A DNA stretch of 64,000 bases from Circinella minor. Taxonomy: Eukaryota > Mucoromycota > Mucoromycetes > Mucorales > Lichtheimiaceae. The translations under genes and the position numbers were made by a program. The stretch's first letter is position 1. Every line of letters begins with the position of its first letter. The stretch is taken from the NCBI GenBank assembly GCA_016758965.1, contig JAEPRB010000182.1, forward strand, positions 1-64,000, written 5' to 3'. The notes under the pieces were generated by a model, which was not told where the DNA came from, did not search any database, and was given only the letters and a program-made list of their open reading frames with translations. Below, in pieces: positions 47,236-63,413 of the stretch.

Positions 47236-50200
47236 ATGGAGGTGTGTTTTTATATATTATGTATATAGTTGCAAGACAAATGAATTATTTTTGATATTAA
47301 TAAAATTGGAAAACCAAAAGCAATATTTAGCAGGACTCGACGATTTGTTAACAAAGTTAGCTAGTGCTCAAGATTCAGAAACACTTCGTAATGTAAGTAT
47401 AAAATAAAAGATCGGGATAGCATTGGATGAAAGAAAAGTTAGGGTTGGGTACTTTATTTATCTTTTGTCAGTTTATGCTGGGTCCCCTAATATTCTTCTT
47501 TTTCTTTCTTCTTTATTTTTTGTTTTTTGTTTTTTTTTTTTTTACTTTTGGGCTATAATGTGATTTTATATAACCTGTAGGCCACATCGACATTAAATAC
47601 ACAATATTATACAACCGAGAATTGTGTTCCAGGTTTAGTAGAGATTATTGGTCGATCTGCTCATTTTCAAGTTCGACAACTTGCTGCTGTAGAGCTGCGC
47701 AAACGTATAAATAAGTGGTGGCCAGAAATTCAAGAAGCAAATAAAACTTCTATTCGAAGCCAATTATTACAAATTGTTTTAAATGAAGAAAAGTAAAGTA
47801 TTTTTTTTTCTATTTTTAACTACTAATATCCTTGGAAAGAAAGGAACGGACGGAAGGATAAGGAAGCGAGGGATAAATAAAAGATCTTTACATAAAAATA
47901 ATCAGAGAGAAGGAAACAGAAGAGGACTGGAAAAAGAAAAAAATAAATAAATAGTATAACTGACAAATGATTATTATTCAACTATTTAGAGAACTAGTTC
48001 GACATTCGATCGCTCGTGTTATTTCATCTGTAGCTCGACTTGATGTTCCAAATGAATTATGGCCCGAGTTATTAACGTTTCTTAACCAAGCATGTGCTAG
48101 TACAAATGCAGGTCATCGTGAAGTTGGAACTTATATTCTTTTTACTTTATTTGAAGTAATTGCAGACTTTTTTATGAATAATATGGGACCATTATATGAA
48201 TTATTTAACAAAACATTAGTTGATCCTGAAAGTCTTAAAGTTCGAGTTACTACTGTTTTGTAAGTAATAGATATATAAATTGGATAGGTGAGAGATATGG
48301 ATGAATCTATTTTAGTTTTTAACTTCATTTATCATAATAGGATTTTGGGTAAATTGGCTGAATTTATTGATATGGAAGACAAGGATAATATTGTAAGATC
48401 TTTTTTTTTTTGGGACTCAAAAAGGATAATGACATGATTATTATTGTTTTTTTTTTTTTGATTAATTGGGATGCATTATTTTAGAAATCATTCCGTGATA
48501 TGATTCCTGCCATGGTAAATGTTTTGGAAGAATGTTTAAAGAATGATGACGAAGAAGGTGCTGGTGAAATATTTGAAGTATTTGATACACTTCTTATGTT
48601 GGTAAGGATAATCATGTTTATGATGCATTGAAACGAAATAAATAAATTATTAAAAACAACAACATTTTATTCATGCAGGATACACCGCTTTTATCAAATC
48701 ATTTGGTGGATCTTATTCGATTTTTCTTAAGTATTGGTGCTAACCAAGAAATCGATGAATCTGTTCGTGTCATGGCATTATCTTTCCTTATGTGGGCTGC
48801 TGTCTAGTAAGTTTTACACTATGAAAACGGAAAAAAAAAGTGAGAAAGAAAGGATAATATGTTTTGGGATGATGAAAGACTTATTATATCTCTATTATGT
48901 AGTAAACAAAACAAAATCAGAAGTCTTAAACTTGTTGGATTCTTAATTGAAGGTTTAATGCCAATTGGTGCAGAAGAAGATCCAGAAGATGTTGATGAAG
49001 ATTCACCTTCACGATTAGCATATAAAGTCTTAAATGCTCTTGCAACCAATATGCCACCTCAACAAGTATTCCCAGTAATCATGCCCATCGTTATCAGTTA
49101 TTTACAAAACCAAGATCCTGCATTCCGCAAAGCAGGCATGATGGCATTTGCTGTCATTGTAGAAGGTTGTGCCGAATTTATGAGTCCCAAATTGGAAGAG
49201 TTATTGCCGTTGGTATGCTCAGGTCTCGGTGATCCAGAAATTGTCGTTCGCCGTGCTGCTTGTATGGCTCTTGGATGTTTGGCAGAAGAATTACAAACTG
49301 AAATTTCCAAACATCATCGTGAATTATTACCATTAGTGTTTAATTTGATGAATGATACGAATCCAGAAGTGACAAAGCATGCATGTAATGCATTGGATGC
49401 TATTTTAGAAGGATTGGGTCAAGAAGTCGTTCAATATTTACCCATGTTGATGGAGAAACTCTTATTATTATTGGACAATGCCGCACAAACGGAAACTAAG
49501 GCCACTGTGATTGCAGCGATTGGTAGTGCAGCTCATGCCGCAGGAAGTGATTTTGATCCTTATTTTGGTCAAGTGATGCCACGCGTACGTGCATTGATGG
49601 ATATGAAGGAAAATCCGGATCAATTATTATTACGAGGTGTTGCTACTGATACAGCAGGTACCATTGCTCAAGCTGTAGGTGCCGAAAAATTCCATCATTG
49701 TACCCAAGATTTGATGCATTTAGCTATTGAACAACTTCAATTGGATTCAAATCGTCTTCGTGAATGCTCTTATGCTTTCTTTTCCATCTTGGCTCGTGTC
49801 TTTGGTGAAGACTTTGCACCTTATTTACCTACTGTTATGCCACCCATTCTTGCATCATGTAAAGCAGAAGAAAAAGACGACGGTATTCTTCAAGGCGAAA
49901 TTGATTTGACAACGGGAAGTATGGATGGAGAAGAGGATGATGATGATTTGGCTGCATTTGGGTTCAATTCAGCTCTTGCCGATGAAAAGGAATTTGCTGC
50001 TGATGCACTTGGTGAATTGTTTGAAAATACACGATCCCACTTTTTGCCGTATGTGGAAGCCTCTGTACAGGAATTGTCCCAATTATCGTATCATTTATTT
50101 GATGGCGTGCGTAAATCGGTTACCGGAAGTCTTTTTGCATTTTTACGTACATTTTATGCTATTTCTAGTCCAGGTGAATGGACACCAGGACTTCCACTCA

Positions 50201-51580
50201 AGTACTCAGTTCACGAAAATGTACAAAATATGATTGGTGTAGTGATGCCAACGATTTTGACCATATGGAAGGATGAAGATGATAGAACAGTGGTAGTTCA
50301 AATTTGTCAAGAATTAGTACAAGTGCTCAAGTTAATGGGTCCTGTTGTCGTTGCTGATAGTAAGTTTAAAATATTTATATTGAGAAAAACAGAAAAAAAA
50401 ACGTTTTTGGCTTTTCTTATTCTATTTATGTATGATACTGATGATGAGTTTACATATGTATTGTAAAATAGATATGGAAGAAATTGCTCGTAACTTGTTA
50501 GAAATCTTCGAAAAACGCTCTGTCTGCCAGCAAGCATATGATGATGAAGACTTTGTAGATGAAGATGAAGAAGCTGAATCAGAATCACTTCTCATTGGGT
50601 CTGCTGCAGATCTTGTTGCTGCCCTTTGTGGTGCTATTGGTGAAAGCTTTTCTTCTTACTTTGATGTCTTTTTACCTCTTATTTCCAAATATTATGTACG
50701 TAAATGGATTGATAATTGGTACAATGCTTTTGAGAAATAATACCTGTTACTGATATTTTAATTGATTTGTAATAATAGAAAAAGACTAAAACAGCTTCAG
50801 AAAGATCCATGGCAGTTGGTACATTGGGTGAATGTATTAGTGGTGTTCAATCTGCAGTTACCCCTCATACCCAACGATTGCTCACACTATTTACCAAAGC
50901 AACAAGTGATGAAGATCAAACTGTTCGAAGCAACGCTGCTTATGCATTGGGCGTATTAACATTGTATTCACAACTCGACCTTTCTTCGTAAGTTACTATT
51001 ACTATCATTTTATAATTGAGTTTGATAATGATACTGAAAGAAATATAATGTAATTAATGTTATTTGACTATATTTTTAGTCAATACCCTACTATTTTAAC
51101 TGCATTGTATCCATTGTTCCATGACCAAACACTCCCTAACACTACCGATAATGCAGCTGGCGCTGTTGCACGTTTGATTCTTGCTCATCCTAGTGCAGTA
51201 CCTTTAGATCAAGTTTTACCTACATTCACTACTGCTTTACCTCTTAAGGTCGATTTCGAAGAAAATGAGCCTGTATTTGCATGTTTATTTAACTTGTTCC
51301 AATCCAATAATCCTTGGGTAAGTCGTAGATTTTAAATAGATATAGCATTACATTATCATCACCCTTATCAAAGCAAAAAAAAAAAAAAAGACTTACGTAA
51401 TATATATATTAGGTTTTGAGTCATACTGCAGAATTTCTTCAAGTTTTTACACATGTATTATCAGATGAAGAACAACTCAAGAAAAGTACACGTGATCATT
51501 TAATTGAGTTGATTCGTCATATCAATACTCAATCTCCTAATTTGAATATCGCATCCTCTGAACTTGCCCGTTTCTTATAA
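47236..51580 (+). CDS. KAP123: importin-4/Kap123-type karyopherin beta
   Basis: Twelve exons (47236-47241, 47321-47392, 47581-47792, 47990-48259, 48341-48392, 48485-48601, 48679-48806, 48903-50359, 50472-50695, 50779-50987, 51080-51317, 51413-51580) close to 1050 aa, near the family length. The protein is a solenoid of HEAT repeats; examples are VRQLAAVELRKRINKWW, FRKAGMMAFAVIVEGCAE and VVRRAACMALGCLAEEL. Acidic loops (AEEDPEDVDED; DDEDFVDEDEEAESES) are positioned as in Kap123. Karyopherins of this class carry ribosomal proteins and histones H3/H4 through the nuclear pore with Ran-GTP. The start is inferred: a 6-base first exon (Met-Glu) joins exon 2 to give MEQYLAGLDDLL, like the Kap123 N-terminus. 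Confidence 0.93.
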
Positions 51581-51716
51581 TAGACATAATATCTTCATAT
51601 AGGCAAACTCAACAACCAACAAAATTAGTTAGTTTCATTCATCATCCCCATTTTTTTTCTTTGTATTATCATTATTCTTTCTATGTTTTAGAACAAATCT
51701 TTTCTCATCATTTGAA

Positions 51717-51751
<35 letters not shown>

Positions 51752-51844
51752 TATTATATTTTTCTTTAATTATACTAACAAAACAAAAGCAATTTCTTTA
51801 TATAATGTTACATATGTAGAGCAAAAGGGAAGGGGACGCATAGT
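51581..51844. other. convergent 3' regions with (TTA)n
   Basis: 264 bp between two convergent stop codons; an ATT-repeat microsatellite occupies 51719-51760. No gene. Confidence 0.5.
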
Positions 51845-54309
51845 TTATAAACGTGCTCTTAGTGGTTCTAATCTAAATTTAATTTCTCTTAATTTTGCAT
51901 TTGCTGGTACCCACTGTTCAAACAAGGTACGGAGCTTTTGGAGTTCTTGTCGTAAGATTTGATCACTTAATACTGCTGCATCATCACAGATACCACGCAT
52001 CGCCCAGGGTAAATAAAATGGATTTTGTCGTACTTTGGCTTGAAAACTATCTAATAGTACATCCACTGCTGTATCTGTTGATTTATTTGTTATTCGACCA
52101 AAAGGAGCACTTTCAAACAAATACTGAACAGCCATGGTGTATACATCCCGTTCTTCATAAATAGTTGAATGTCCACCTTCCCATGAATACAAGTCGCCCG
52201 CTAATACTTCGCTTATATGTGTTAATAGACCATGGTCAGAAAGACCTGCGTTCCGTAATCGAAGTGCAAATGTCACCAAATTAATCAAAAAATCATCTTC
52301 GGAATAAATGTGACCATCAATATAAACTGCTCGTAGGATGTTTGGATGAGAAGCACCTGTCATAATAGCTGAATAGAGAGGGACAACTTGATCTTGAAGA
52401 GACCCAACCAAAATGGTTTTAATACCATTGCGTAGTAAATAATTAAGTGATCGTCTATATTTTTGGGATATCTCGGAACTGGAATCCATGAAATGGAATA
52501 ATTCTCGAGCAGCATCTGCTTCGAAATACTATATAGTAGTCAGTTGATTTGTTTTTGTTTTTTTATTTCATTTATCTTTTATGTACGGATTTTGTATATA
52601 GAGTAATATTTATTACCTTAACAATGAGATTGCCTTTTAGTGAAGGAAATGGTCCATGGGAAATTCCTGCCATAGCCAACATACATACAGATTGTGTATG
52701 AAGGTTGATACGTTTTTCTTCCAATAATCGATGAATTAACATGGCTGACACAGGTGTTCCTTGAGAGTGTGTTGTCCAAAGAATTACATCTGCAGAAGTA
52801 AATGCATCCATCCATCCAGGATGATCGACCAATAACTTATGTAGTCGATCAACACGTTCTTCTACTTTACCTTCCCATTCCAGTGGGATACTTGTAATAG
52901 CATGATGTGGAATCACAAGACCATGTTTTTCTTCAAAATAATGTCGAACCCCTGAAACCATTTGTTCGCAAAACTTGATGGATGTTCCTGTTGGCTCACC
53001 TACTACACTTCTAACTAACTGTAATTTTAAATGAAAAAATTATGCGTCAATTTCTTTTTATATTGACATATTCAGCTTACTCCCCCCAACTTTCCCATAA
53101 TTGTGTGAATTTTTTTTTAAAAAAAAGACTCATCTCATTATATCATCCCGAATTACCCATAAAAAGAATAATATGTATATAACTTAAATTATTTACCTTC
53201 GTTGGGAACCAACCATGAACACCTACAATGACAAATTTTTTGCCTGCAATATCTTCTGGATGTGCTTTCATATCATCAATAAACTTTGAAAATTTAGTAT
53301 TAACATGTTGTGGTGATTTTTGTGCAAATAAAGAATTGATGGCTTTTAAAGCTTTGTTAAGAAGTGATGTTGAATTATGTTCAGAAGTTTCAGATGGTGG
53401 ATAAAGTTGAGATTCAATGGTTGGAACAACAACATTTTTTTTGTTCGATTTGGGTATGACGATTGCTGGTGTATCTGTGGTAGTAGCACTCGTACGTGTT
53501 TCTGTTGAAGATGATTTTTCAATAACAACACTATCTTGACTGTAATTATTATTATTATTGTTATTACTGTCAGATTGACTAGACCAAAAAAATGATCTCC
53601 AATATGTTCGGTTTTCATTAGTATTGTTATTCGGCTGTTGTTGTTCCTGTTTCTGTTCTTGCTCAGGATCTATTTTTGTAGTTTCAACAGATGGTTGTAT
53701 TTCCGGGGTAGTCGTAGAAGTGGTAGATTGGGAAAAGGATGTCTTTTGTGAGGGTGATTGTCCTGATACTACTGAATTATTATCATTTTGTTCATTATCT
53801 TCTTTAGTATTAGGTTTCTGTTCTGTTGTTGAGTAACCTAACCAAGACCATAAACCACCTGAAGCAGGCGGGTGCTCTTGTGCTCCTGACTTGGTTCCAT
53901 TCTTTTTGTCACTAGAATCGTCATTGTTGTCATCGTTATTATCATTACTATTATTATCGTCACCGTTGTTATTATTTTCGCTTATGGTGTTACTACTGTT
54001 GTCTGTTCCATTGTCAGTTATTGAATCACCATTAGTATTATTATTCTCGTCCTGTTCCATATGGTGTTCCTGACTCAATAATTGGGGTTGTTTTGTTGAT
54101 CTCCAAAACCACGATGACGACGCTTTACTATCAATAGAAGCTGTTCGAGTTTTGTTTCTCTTGGTAGCTAAAGAAGTTACTGAATCGTCGTTTTGGCTAT
54201 CATTGATACGTTTATTAACACTCTTTTTGTCTTTGTTGTTATCTTCACTGGGTACTTCTTTTTGTTCCAATGAAACGGTAAGGTCATTTGGTTGCTGTTG
54301 TTCTGACAT
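51845..54309 (-). CDS. Mil1-like alpha/beta-hydrolase (putative lipase) with long disordered N-terminus
   Basis: Three exons (54309-53197, 53018-52617, 52528-51845) give 732 aa. Residues 1 to about 300 are N/S/T/E/Q-rich, with repeated Trp motifs SSWFWRSTKQ, GLWSWLGYS and YWRSFFWSS. The hydrolase part begins with FVIVGVHGWFPTK (to residue 371), continues VVGEPTGTSIKF, and has the nucleophile elbow TTHSQGT with Ser456. It also contains GSLQDQVVPLYSA, the region expected to hold the catalytic Asp. A late His in WEGGHSTIY could complete the triad. HGWFP together with GEPTGTS is the pattern I associate with yeast YFL034W/Mil1-like proteins; that naming is from memory and less sure than the fold. 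The chosen ATG (54309) is the first in frame. Confidence 0.75.
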
Positions 54310-56233
54310 TGCTTCCTCCTTCCGTTTCAAAAAACGAAAAAGAAAAGAATAAAGTAAAAAAAAAAAAAAAAAATATCACTAGTGTTGGGGGAAAAAAAAG
54401 AGAGTATAATATAACTAAGAACAGTTAAAAGAATTGGAAACAGGGTAAAAAGACATGTGATATTACTAAAAGAAAATTGAAGCAATTAGCTTTCAGGTCC
54501 ATTTTTTTAAAAATAAAAAATTGTCACAAGAACGTGTAAGTGTTTTATTTTGTTTCATCAAACTTCAGGATGTAAATATGTAAATGTATATTTGTATTTT
54601 TATTTATTTAGTAAAATAAACAACGGAATAATGGTGGATTTAATGTAACAATTGACTTTATACATACCCTTTATTTATAATATAGATATTTTTCGCATTA
54701 AATTTTAATTAGATTTCAGCTGTGAAGTCGATACCATATTTATCACTACTGCTATTAAGACCGAATTCTTTTTTCATTTTATTATGTGATGAAATATCTT
54801 TAATGAAACCTACCGCAAATCAACATTGAAATATTATTACTATTTATTGACGTTAAACATAACGCTGCTGTTCGCAAAACTCATTTGAACTCATATTAAC
54901 TATAATAATGCGTAATGTTCATTTTTGCCTTCTTGAGTCAAAAAGAATACTTGAAAAGCAATCCAACAGTAGTATGCGAAGACTATTACATTTACATACA
55001 TAGTATATTCAGGCCCTTTGAACTGAAATCGTGACTACAGTAATAGTTTTGATTCTAGAAACGGCTACGTGACAAGCATCATGATCACTGTCCCTGGATA
55101 CAGATAAAAAATATTAGTAATTGACGTCATTAATATTGCGAGCGAAAAAAAGATTTATATTTATCAATGTATCGAATAGAATCATGTATTATATACAACG
55201 ACTAATAAGTAAAAGACTTTTTTTTATTATATCTGTATACATATTATATAAACTTTTCTTACAGCAATTTTCTCCCAGCACATCATTAGAAGCAAGAATG
55301 AAAATTTCCGCACTTGTTTATCACTACGTATGGAATATACTTGGCTTATATTATTGTATTTATAAAAAAAATGAAACTGTTAATATCACTTCCATACTTA
55401 AATATTTTCAATGTATGTGCTTATTATGATAGTTAGATGGCAAATAGAGGGTTAGATACAACATAGTTGTACTAGAGTGTGGTCAATTTTTGAAAATTAT
55501 AAAAGGGATTTGTTACAGACACCCCAAAAACATACTATATTAGGTAATTGCAACTCTTACGGACACCCCACTTTTATATTTTTTCAAAAGCACACACCAA
55601 TCTGATATAATTACGTCTTATCCAGTCATTTATACACTAATATATACAGCCATTATCTTTATATAACTAAAAAATGTTTACGAAACGTATATCAGCAGTT
55701 CAACTTTTTATGAATAACGTTCAATCTTTCTTATCTTTTCTCACTATATCGTTATGTACACAGATAGGAGCTGTAGTCCACATGAAGACAAGTCAAACAA
55801 GGAATAATGTATACATATAATGGTATATATGAGCGGTTAAATAAGCGCTATTCATGGTGTTGATAACGTTGTTACTATAATTTATAGGGTGTATTTCACC
55901 AATAACCGCCCAAAATTTGGCCCAACTTTAAAGATTTTCAGAGATATGCCAAATAATTTTTTCATCTTTTTAATCAATAACATATAATTTTATCCATATT
56001 TAAAACATTTATTATGGATTAACGTCTAAAAAAAAGAAGTTGTCTCGATGCTGAAAGTTGTCAAAGTTGGTTGGTAAAACTGGATTTTAGCAGAGGGGGG
56101 GTAATATTGAAACAATCTGATTAATGTAGCTCCGTCATGTTACATAAACGTTTCGGCGGAGTCACGTTGATGCCGAAGCAAACTGTTACTAGCCATCTCT
56201 AAGACCCAATAATACAATCTATATCTTCTCCTT
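54310..56233. other. accessory intergenic stretch, no intact gene
   Basis: AT-rich, with only short unremarkable open frames (such as 55121-55429). At 55889-55935 a GC-richer segment containing AACCGCCCAAAATTTGGCCC looks like the end of some repeat, but no matching partner was found in the window. Confidence 0.45.
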
Positions 56234-56640
56234 ATGCCTAATTTAAGTAAATGTAAACAAGCTGCAAAAAAAAAAAAACGACAGTAAAAAGATATTGTTC
56301 ATTTTGATTCTGAATCTCATAGCAATATCACAGATTCCCAAGTAGAAGTCAATGATGACTTAGATGAAGCAATCAATGACTGGGATGATTTAGAATTGAC
56401 AGTTGCGCTTATTGACAGAACTCTGTAGTTTCCTCTACTTTGGAATAGTACTTTGGAAAGAAGAAACTGACAGTTCAATTTATAGTGTATATAGTAAAGA
56501 TTCTTATACTACAATTTGGCAAAAATGTAAAGAGAGCGAAAAAGCAGCCAAAAGCGAAAAAAAATTAATACTTTTTTCTTGCCAATCCCTAAATATAACC
56601 AACAAGAACAGGAGATGCAACGAATGATAACAAGTGTTGC
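56234..56640 (+). pseudogene. broken transposon-type gene fragment
   Basis: The segment starts MPNLSKCKQAAKKKKRQ, then an in-frame TAA, then continues open in the same frame with ITDSQVEVNDDLDEAINDWD and LELTVALIDRTL up to a TAG. After a frame change it continues YSKDSYTTIWQKCKESEKAA. A short basic start, an acidic stretch with a Trp, and a T-x-x-x-W/K-rich helix ending in EKAAKSEKK are what I recall from the N-termini of repeated transposon-like proteins in Mucoromycota. That resemblance is from memory. Two stops and a frameshift make it non-functional as it stands. Confidence 0.45.
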
Positions 56641-56719
56641 ACAAAATATCTTCTTGCTTCTCAACCTGATTTCTGTGAGCAGAAGATAGCACTTTGTAAA
56701 ACTATAGAGAATACTACAG

Positions 56720-58720
56720 GGTATACATTTGAATTATACCCTAAATTCCGATGCGAGTGTAACTGGATCGAAAGGAACTGGGGTTGACAATAACAATGAT
56801 CATAGTGTTTTACAAATAGGTAATCATTTTCAATTGATTTTTTAAATTGTTGAACTTCTTATTGGGTTATATTAAATAATATCGCTATCAATAGCATCTC
56901 AATCACAAATACCTATTACTTCAAATTCAGGCATTTCAAATCCATCATCGTCACAAGCATCAAGTAGTACAAATACATCCCCGTCACGAGCTTCAAGTAA
57001 TTCAAATCCACAATTATCATCATCACCATCCTCATCGTCTTCAGTAAGTGGCATGTTGGCCTAATTTGCAAAACAATAGCTCACTGAAAAATAACAATAA
57101 CAAATACCTTATCAATAGACTGCAAGCAAGACTAATTCACATCTTCTCGATCCACCAGCAAGAGCGCTTTTTTTATCAAAATCATTATCATTTTCTTCAC
57201 AAAAAAAGTGGAAATTATCCAGTGGTCGATATGTAGAAGATCTTGTATTAAAATTCGGCGAAGAACTAACACATGAACAGTAAGCTGCCTTTTTTCAATT
57301 TGGATTTATATGTAATATAACCATCAGAAGCTTAAAATTTAATTTTATTGGTTTCTATTTCCAGTGCTGCACATTCGTATATTATGTGCTTGGATGATTC
57401 CTGTTGGGAAAATGTGTTCAGCGAAAGTGAATTACAAGAAATAATAAACGAAGGATCCCGATCATTCCCGTCAGTTAGCAAAAATATTCAAGATATTTTA
57501 GATCGATTCCAACAAGCAGCAGATCTTATCTGTGAAAATAACAAGTATGAAACATATGATCAAAAATTGAATGGATTAATGTTAAATGCGATGGTCGACG
57601 AGTTATTGGAAATTGGACTGTTTGATATTCGTATCCATTTTGATTCCAAGGATGACGTTTTTGATTCCGAGGATGAAGAATCCTGGGTTATTTCGACAAT
57701 TAACCAACCCTTAAGTTATTATGTAAATGAATTAATAGCTGTAATGGGCAACAACATCAGTGAGCTGGACTTAGTCACAAAGTTCTGGTGTTACTTTGAT
57801 CGGTGCTTTGATGACTTGAGAATTAACACGACAAGGTATTGATTTATCATCAGTTAATGTATATATGATTAAAAATTAGTAATGCTAATAATGAAATGTA
57901 TGACTCTAACGGCATATGGTTTTTAGGGACCGAGCGTGTATGGCAACGGCTTTACGTGTTAACGAGGGAAGGAAAGTCACCGGTACTGATGAAATTGATA
58001 ACAAGAAGAAGAGCATCCGTCCTGACTTATTGTTAGTAAAAGATGATGTTGAGTACGGTTGTTCAGAAGTTGGAAAAAGTGATAATGTGATTCCTACAAA
58101 AAAGGAGATTATAGAGACTGATCTTCATTGCCCCAAAACAATGAAAGATATTTTGAACCGCGTTGCCAGTCTTGTTGACTACGATGAAGAAATTATTAAG
58201 AAGCTTCGATTTGTCTGCTTCCACCAAACAAGTAAATGTTTTTAAATTGAATAACGTTTGGATTTTGATAGCGGTCTGGGTTTCATACTTATATTTCATG
58301 GTTCGTTTTAGATCGTCGTATGAAATTATCGTTAATAGATTGCCCTCGTGGTTATATTTGTCGTGTCATGGAATCCGATGAATATGATATTCCAGCGCAA
58401 GCAAGATTATTTCCAGCGCAAGTCCATTCATTGATAAAGCTAATGTTACAAGCTAAGGTAATTATCAAACAGTTGACTGGGCCAGTAATGATAAATGTAT
58501 CGACGAATGAGTGCACAAGTCTTATTATCATTGGTATATTGTATAGGGAATTGTTTCAGAAACTATGCAATCGCTAACACGATACCAAATGAGTAAAAAA
58601 GGTGAGGTTGGTTTACGCCGTCAAAGTCAAAAAGAAAAGAAAGCTAGTACCATCGTACTCCCTTCGTCATTGAATTTTACATCAAATAACTTGAAACGAA
58701 AACGTAAGATTCAAGATTAA
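56720..58720 (+). CDS. uncharacterised Mucoromycota-type family gene with PD-(D/E)XK-like motif
   Basis: Seven consecutive exons join in phase (about 56720-56819, 56895-57043, 57119-57279, 57365-57835, 57927-58231, 58312-58457, 58547-58720) for at least 501 aa; the true start is not resolved. After a serine-rich leader comes SGRYVEDLVLKFGEELTHEH and AAHSYIMCLDDSCWENVF, a segment I recall from a large uncharacterised protein family of this phylum. Further on, KKKSIRPDLLLV followed by EYGCSEVGK has the spacing of a PD-(D/E)XK nuclease core, with E-V-G-K instead of E-x-K. Near the end is a basic tail (LKRKRKIQD). No frameshift is present and all splice sites are canonical, so this copy looks intact although it sits in a transposon-rich stretch. 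Function unknown. Confidence 0.6.
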
Positions 58721-60626
58721 GTACTTTTATATATACAAATCAAGGATTAGCATTTTTTTTCATCATAATACTGTTATAATTTCCAACAGCCATACTCTAT
58801 ATTTTTTATCCATCATTATTAATGTTTTCATTATCATTAGTGCACTATTTCATCCTTGAATTCAAGGATCAACTGCTAGAACAGGTTATAGGGATTTAAA
58901 ATACCGACCGAATTTTTTTTCAAAAAGTTTAAAAGGATCAAAGGATTAGATTCAAGGATGAATCCTTTGAAAAGCAATAGCTGAAGTTTTTTTGTGGAAA
59001 TAAAATAAAATAAAATAAAAAGATCATATGCTTTTTTATTTATTTATTTATTTATTTTGTTATAGTTTAACATGCTTTATTAAATGTGTTATTTTATAGC
59101 ATTGTTGTATGGTTTTTGAGGTATTAGGAAAATACTCACTAGGTTCTAAAATGTATGCACCATACGTAATCATTAAAAGAGGTTTTAAAATACAGATACA
59201 TGCTTTCCTGTTGGCTAAACATAATTCCTACCAATTATATAATATTTTAGATGTTGCAAATTCACTCTTCCCGCCAAAGGTAAGTCATAAAACTTGTTTT
59301 TTAAAAGATAAAAAAGAAGTAATCCACTACTTTTGTTCCTAAAGTCCCTAAAAACATTAATAGTGGAAGTCTTTATGTTTTATAATGATATACGTAGAAA
59401 AGTAGTAGGAATTCACAAAAATGGTATAAAATTGTAGATTATAAGCAGTGTGTACCATAACATCTTTTTTGCTGTATGTTTTATCATTATCAATGGGGAA
59501 TATCTTGATGTTGCTATCGAATTGAAGAACATGTACGTGGGACTGGATGCTCAACAAATTTTGTTCGAATTTGTTCAAGGTTTTAGACAGTATCATCAAC
59601 ATCTACGCCCTATAAGATAATTGACTCATGTTCACACAGAAACAAGCATATCTTTCCCTGGAATAGGTGATTTTTTTGCTATTTCTCAAAATTATTTAAT
59701 GGCGGCACTCCCACCCCTAGGAACCCTGCTAGAGGTGCTCTTGGTCGAATCCAAGTATTACGTATTATCATTTTAAAGATACAAATTTTATAACTATGAG
59801 TATAAAACCAATATATAAAAAAGGAACCAGGACAGTAAGTAATAATATTTAGCAAGAGCAATACTTATGTACTTACTAGCCCGATTACAGCGAACTTTTA
59901 AAGTATATTGAGGATGTTACACTAGAGTTAATTCCAAAAAAAAAAAAAAAAGACAAAAGGTCTCAATCGATGTCATGAATCATAACGTATCATAATGATC
60001 TATCTTAGTTAAAAGCATCTTAGTTAGCTATTATATAATTATAATATATTTTACATAACTTTATGGAAACATATTGGACAAGAACAGGTAGACTTGTCAA
60101 GTTATTATGTAGCTTTTTTTGTTGATGTTGTTTTTATTATACAACTGTCATTGTTGTCGCTAATTATAAGCGAAAAGAAATGTTAAAGACGCTATGTTGA
60201 ATTCAATTATTATTTCATCACGTATGTATAATCATAACGTCCCTTGTAATAAAAAATGGTATTATTGATGGGATTTATTGTTACTACGTATTGAACGTTT
60301 ATATACAGTGGAGGATTCTATGATGAAAAAATAACATCCAGCCAAAAAAAAAAGCCAGTACCAGAATTTGATACCAATATTCTAAAGTCTAAAAATCTGC
60401 ACTGTTTATTTCAAGATGAACTATCTGTTACCAATATCACACATGGTTACGCAGCAATCTACATAGCTGTCAAAAATTATAATCAAAAGTGACTGGTGCA
60501 TCTTCTTTTTTTTTGGGTACCTACCTTTTGCCACAAAACTCCGAGATCATTTCTGCTGGGAAAAAAAAAAAAGTCGCAGTATACACAATTTTTTTTTCCT
60601 CTTTTTAATTTTTACATAAAAAAAAA
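58721..60626. other. accessory intergenic stretch with one open fragment
   Basis: It contains an open frame at 59109-59342 encoding EVLGKYSLGSKMYAPYVIIK and SYQLYNILDVANSLF. Part of it (59141-59165) repeats bases 1841-1865. I cannot name it, and it looks like a fragment. Otherwise the stretch is AT-rich with (ATTT)n at 59036-59056 and no recognised RNA. The last about 100 bp are the T/CT-rich leader of the Prp43 gene. Confidence 0.45.

Positions 60627-63413
<2,787 letters not shown>

Noticed and set aside
55889..55935. Possible terminal repeat of a second transposon
   Set aside because: The GC-richer AACCGCCCAAAATTTGG segment has no inverted or direct partner elsewhere in the window.
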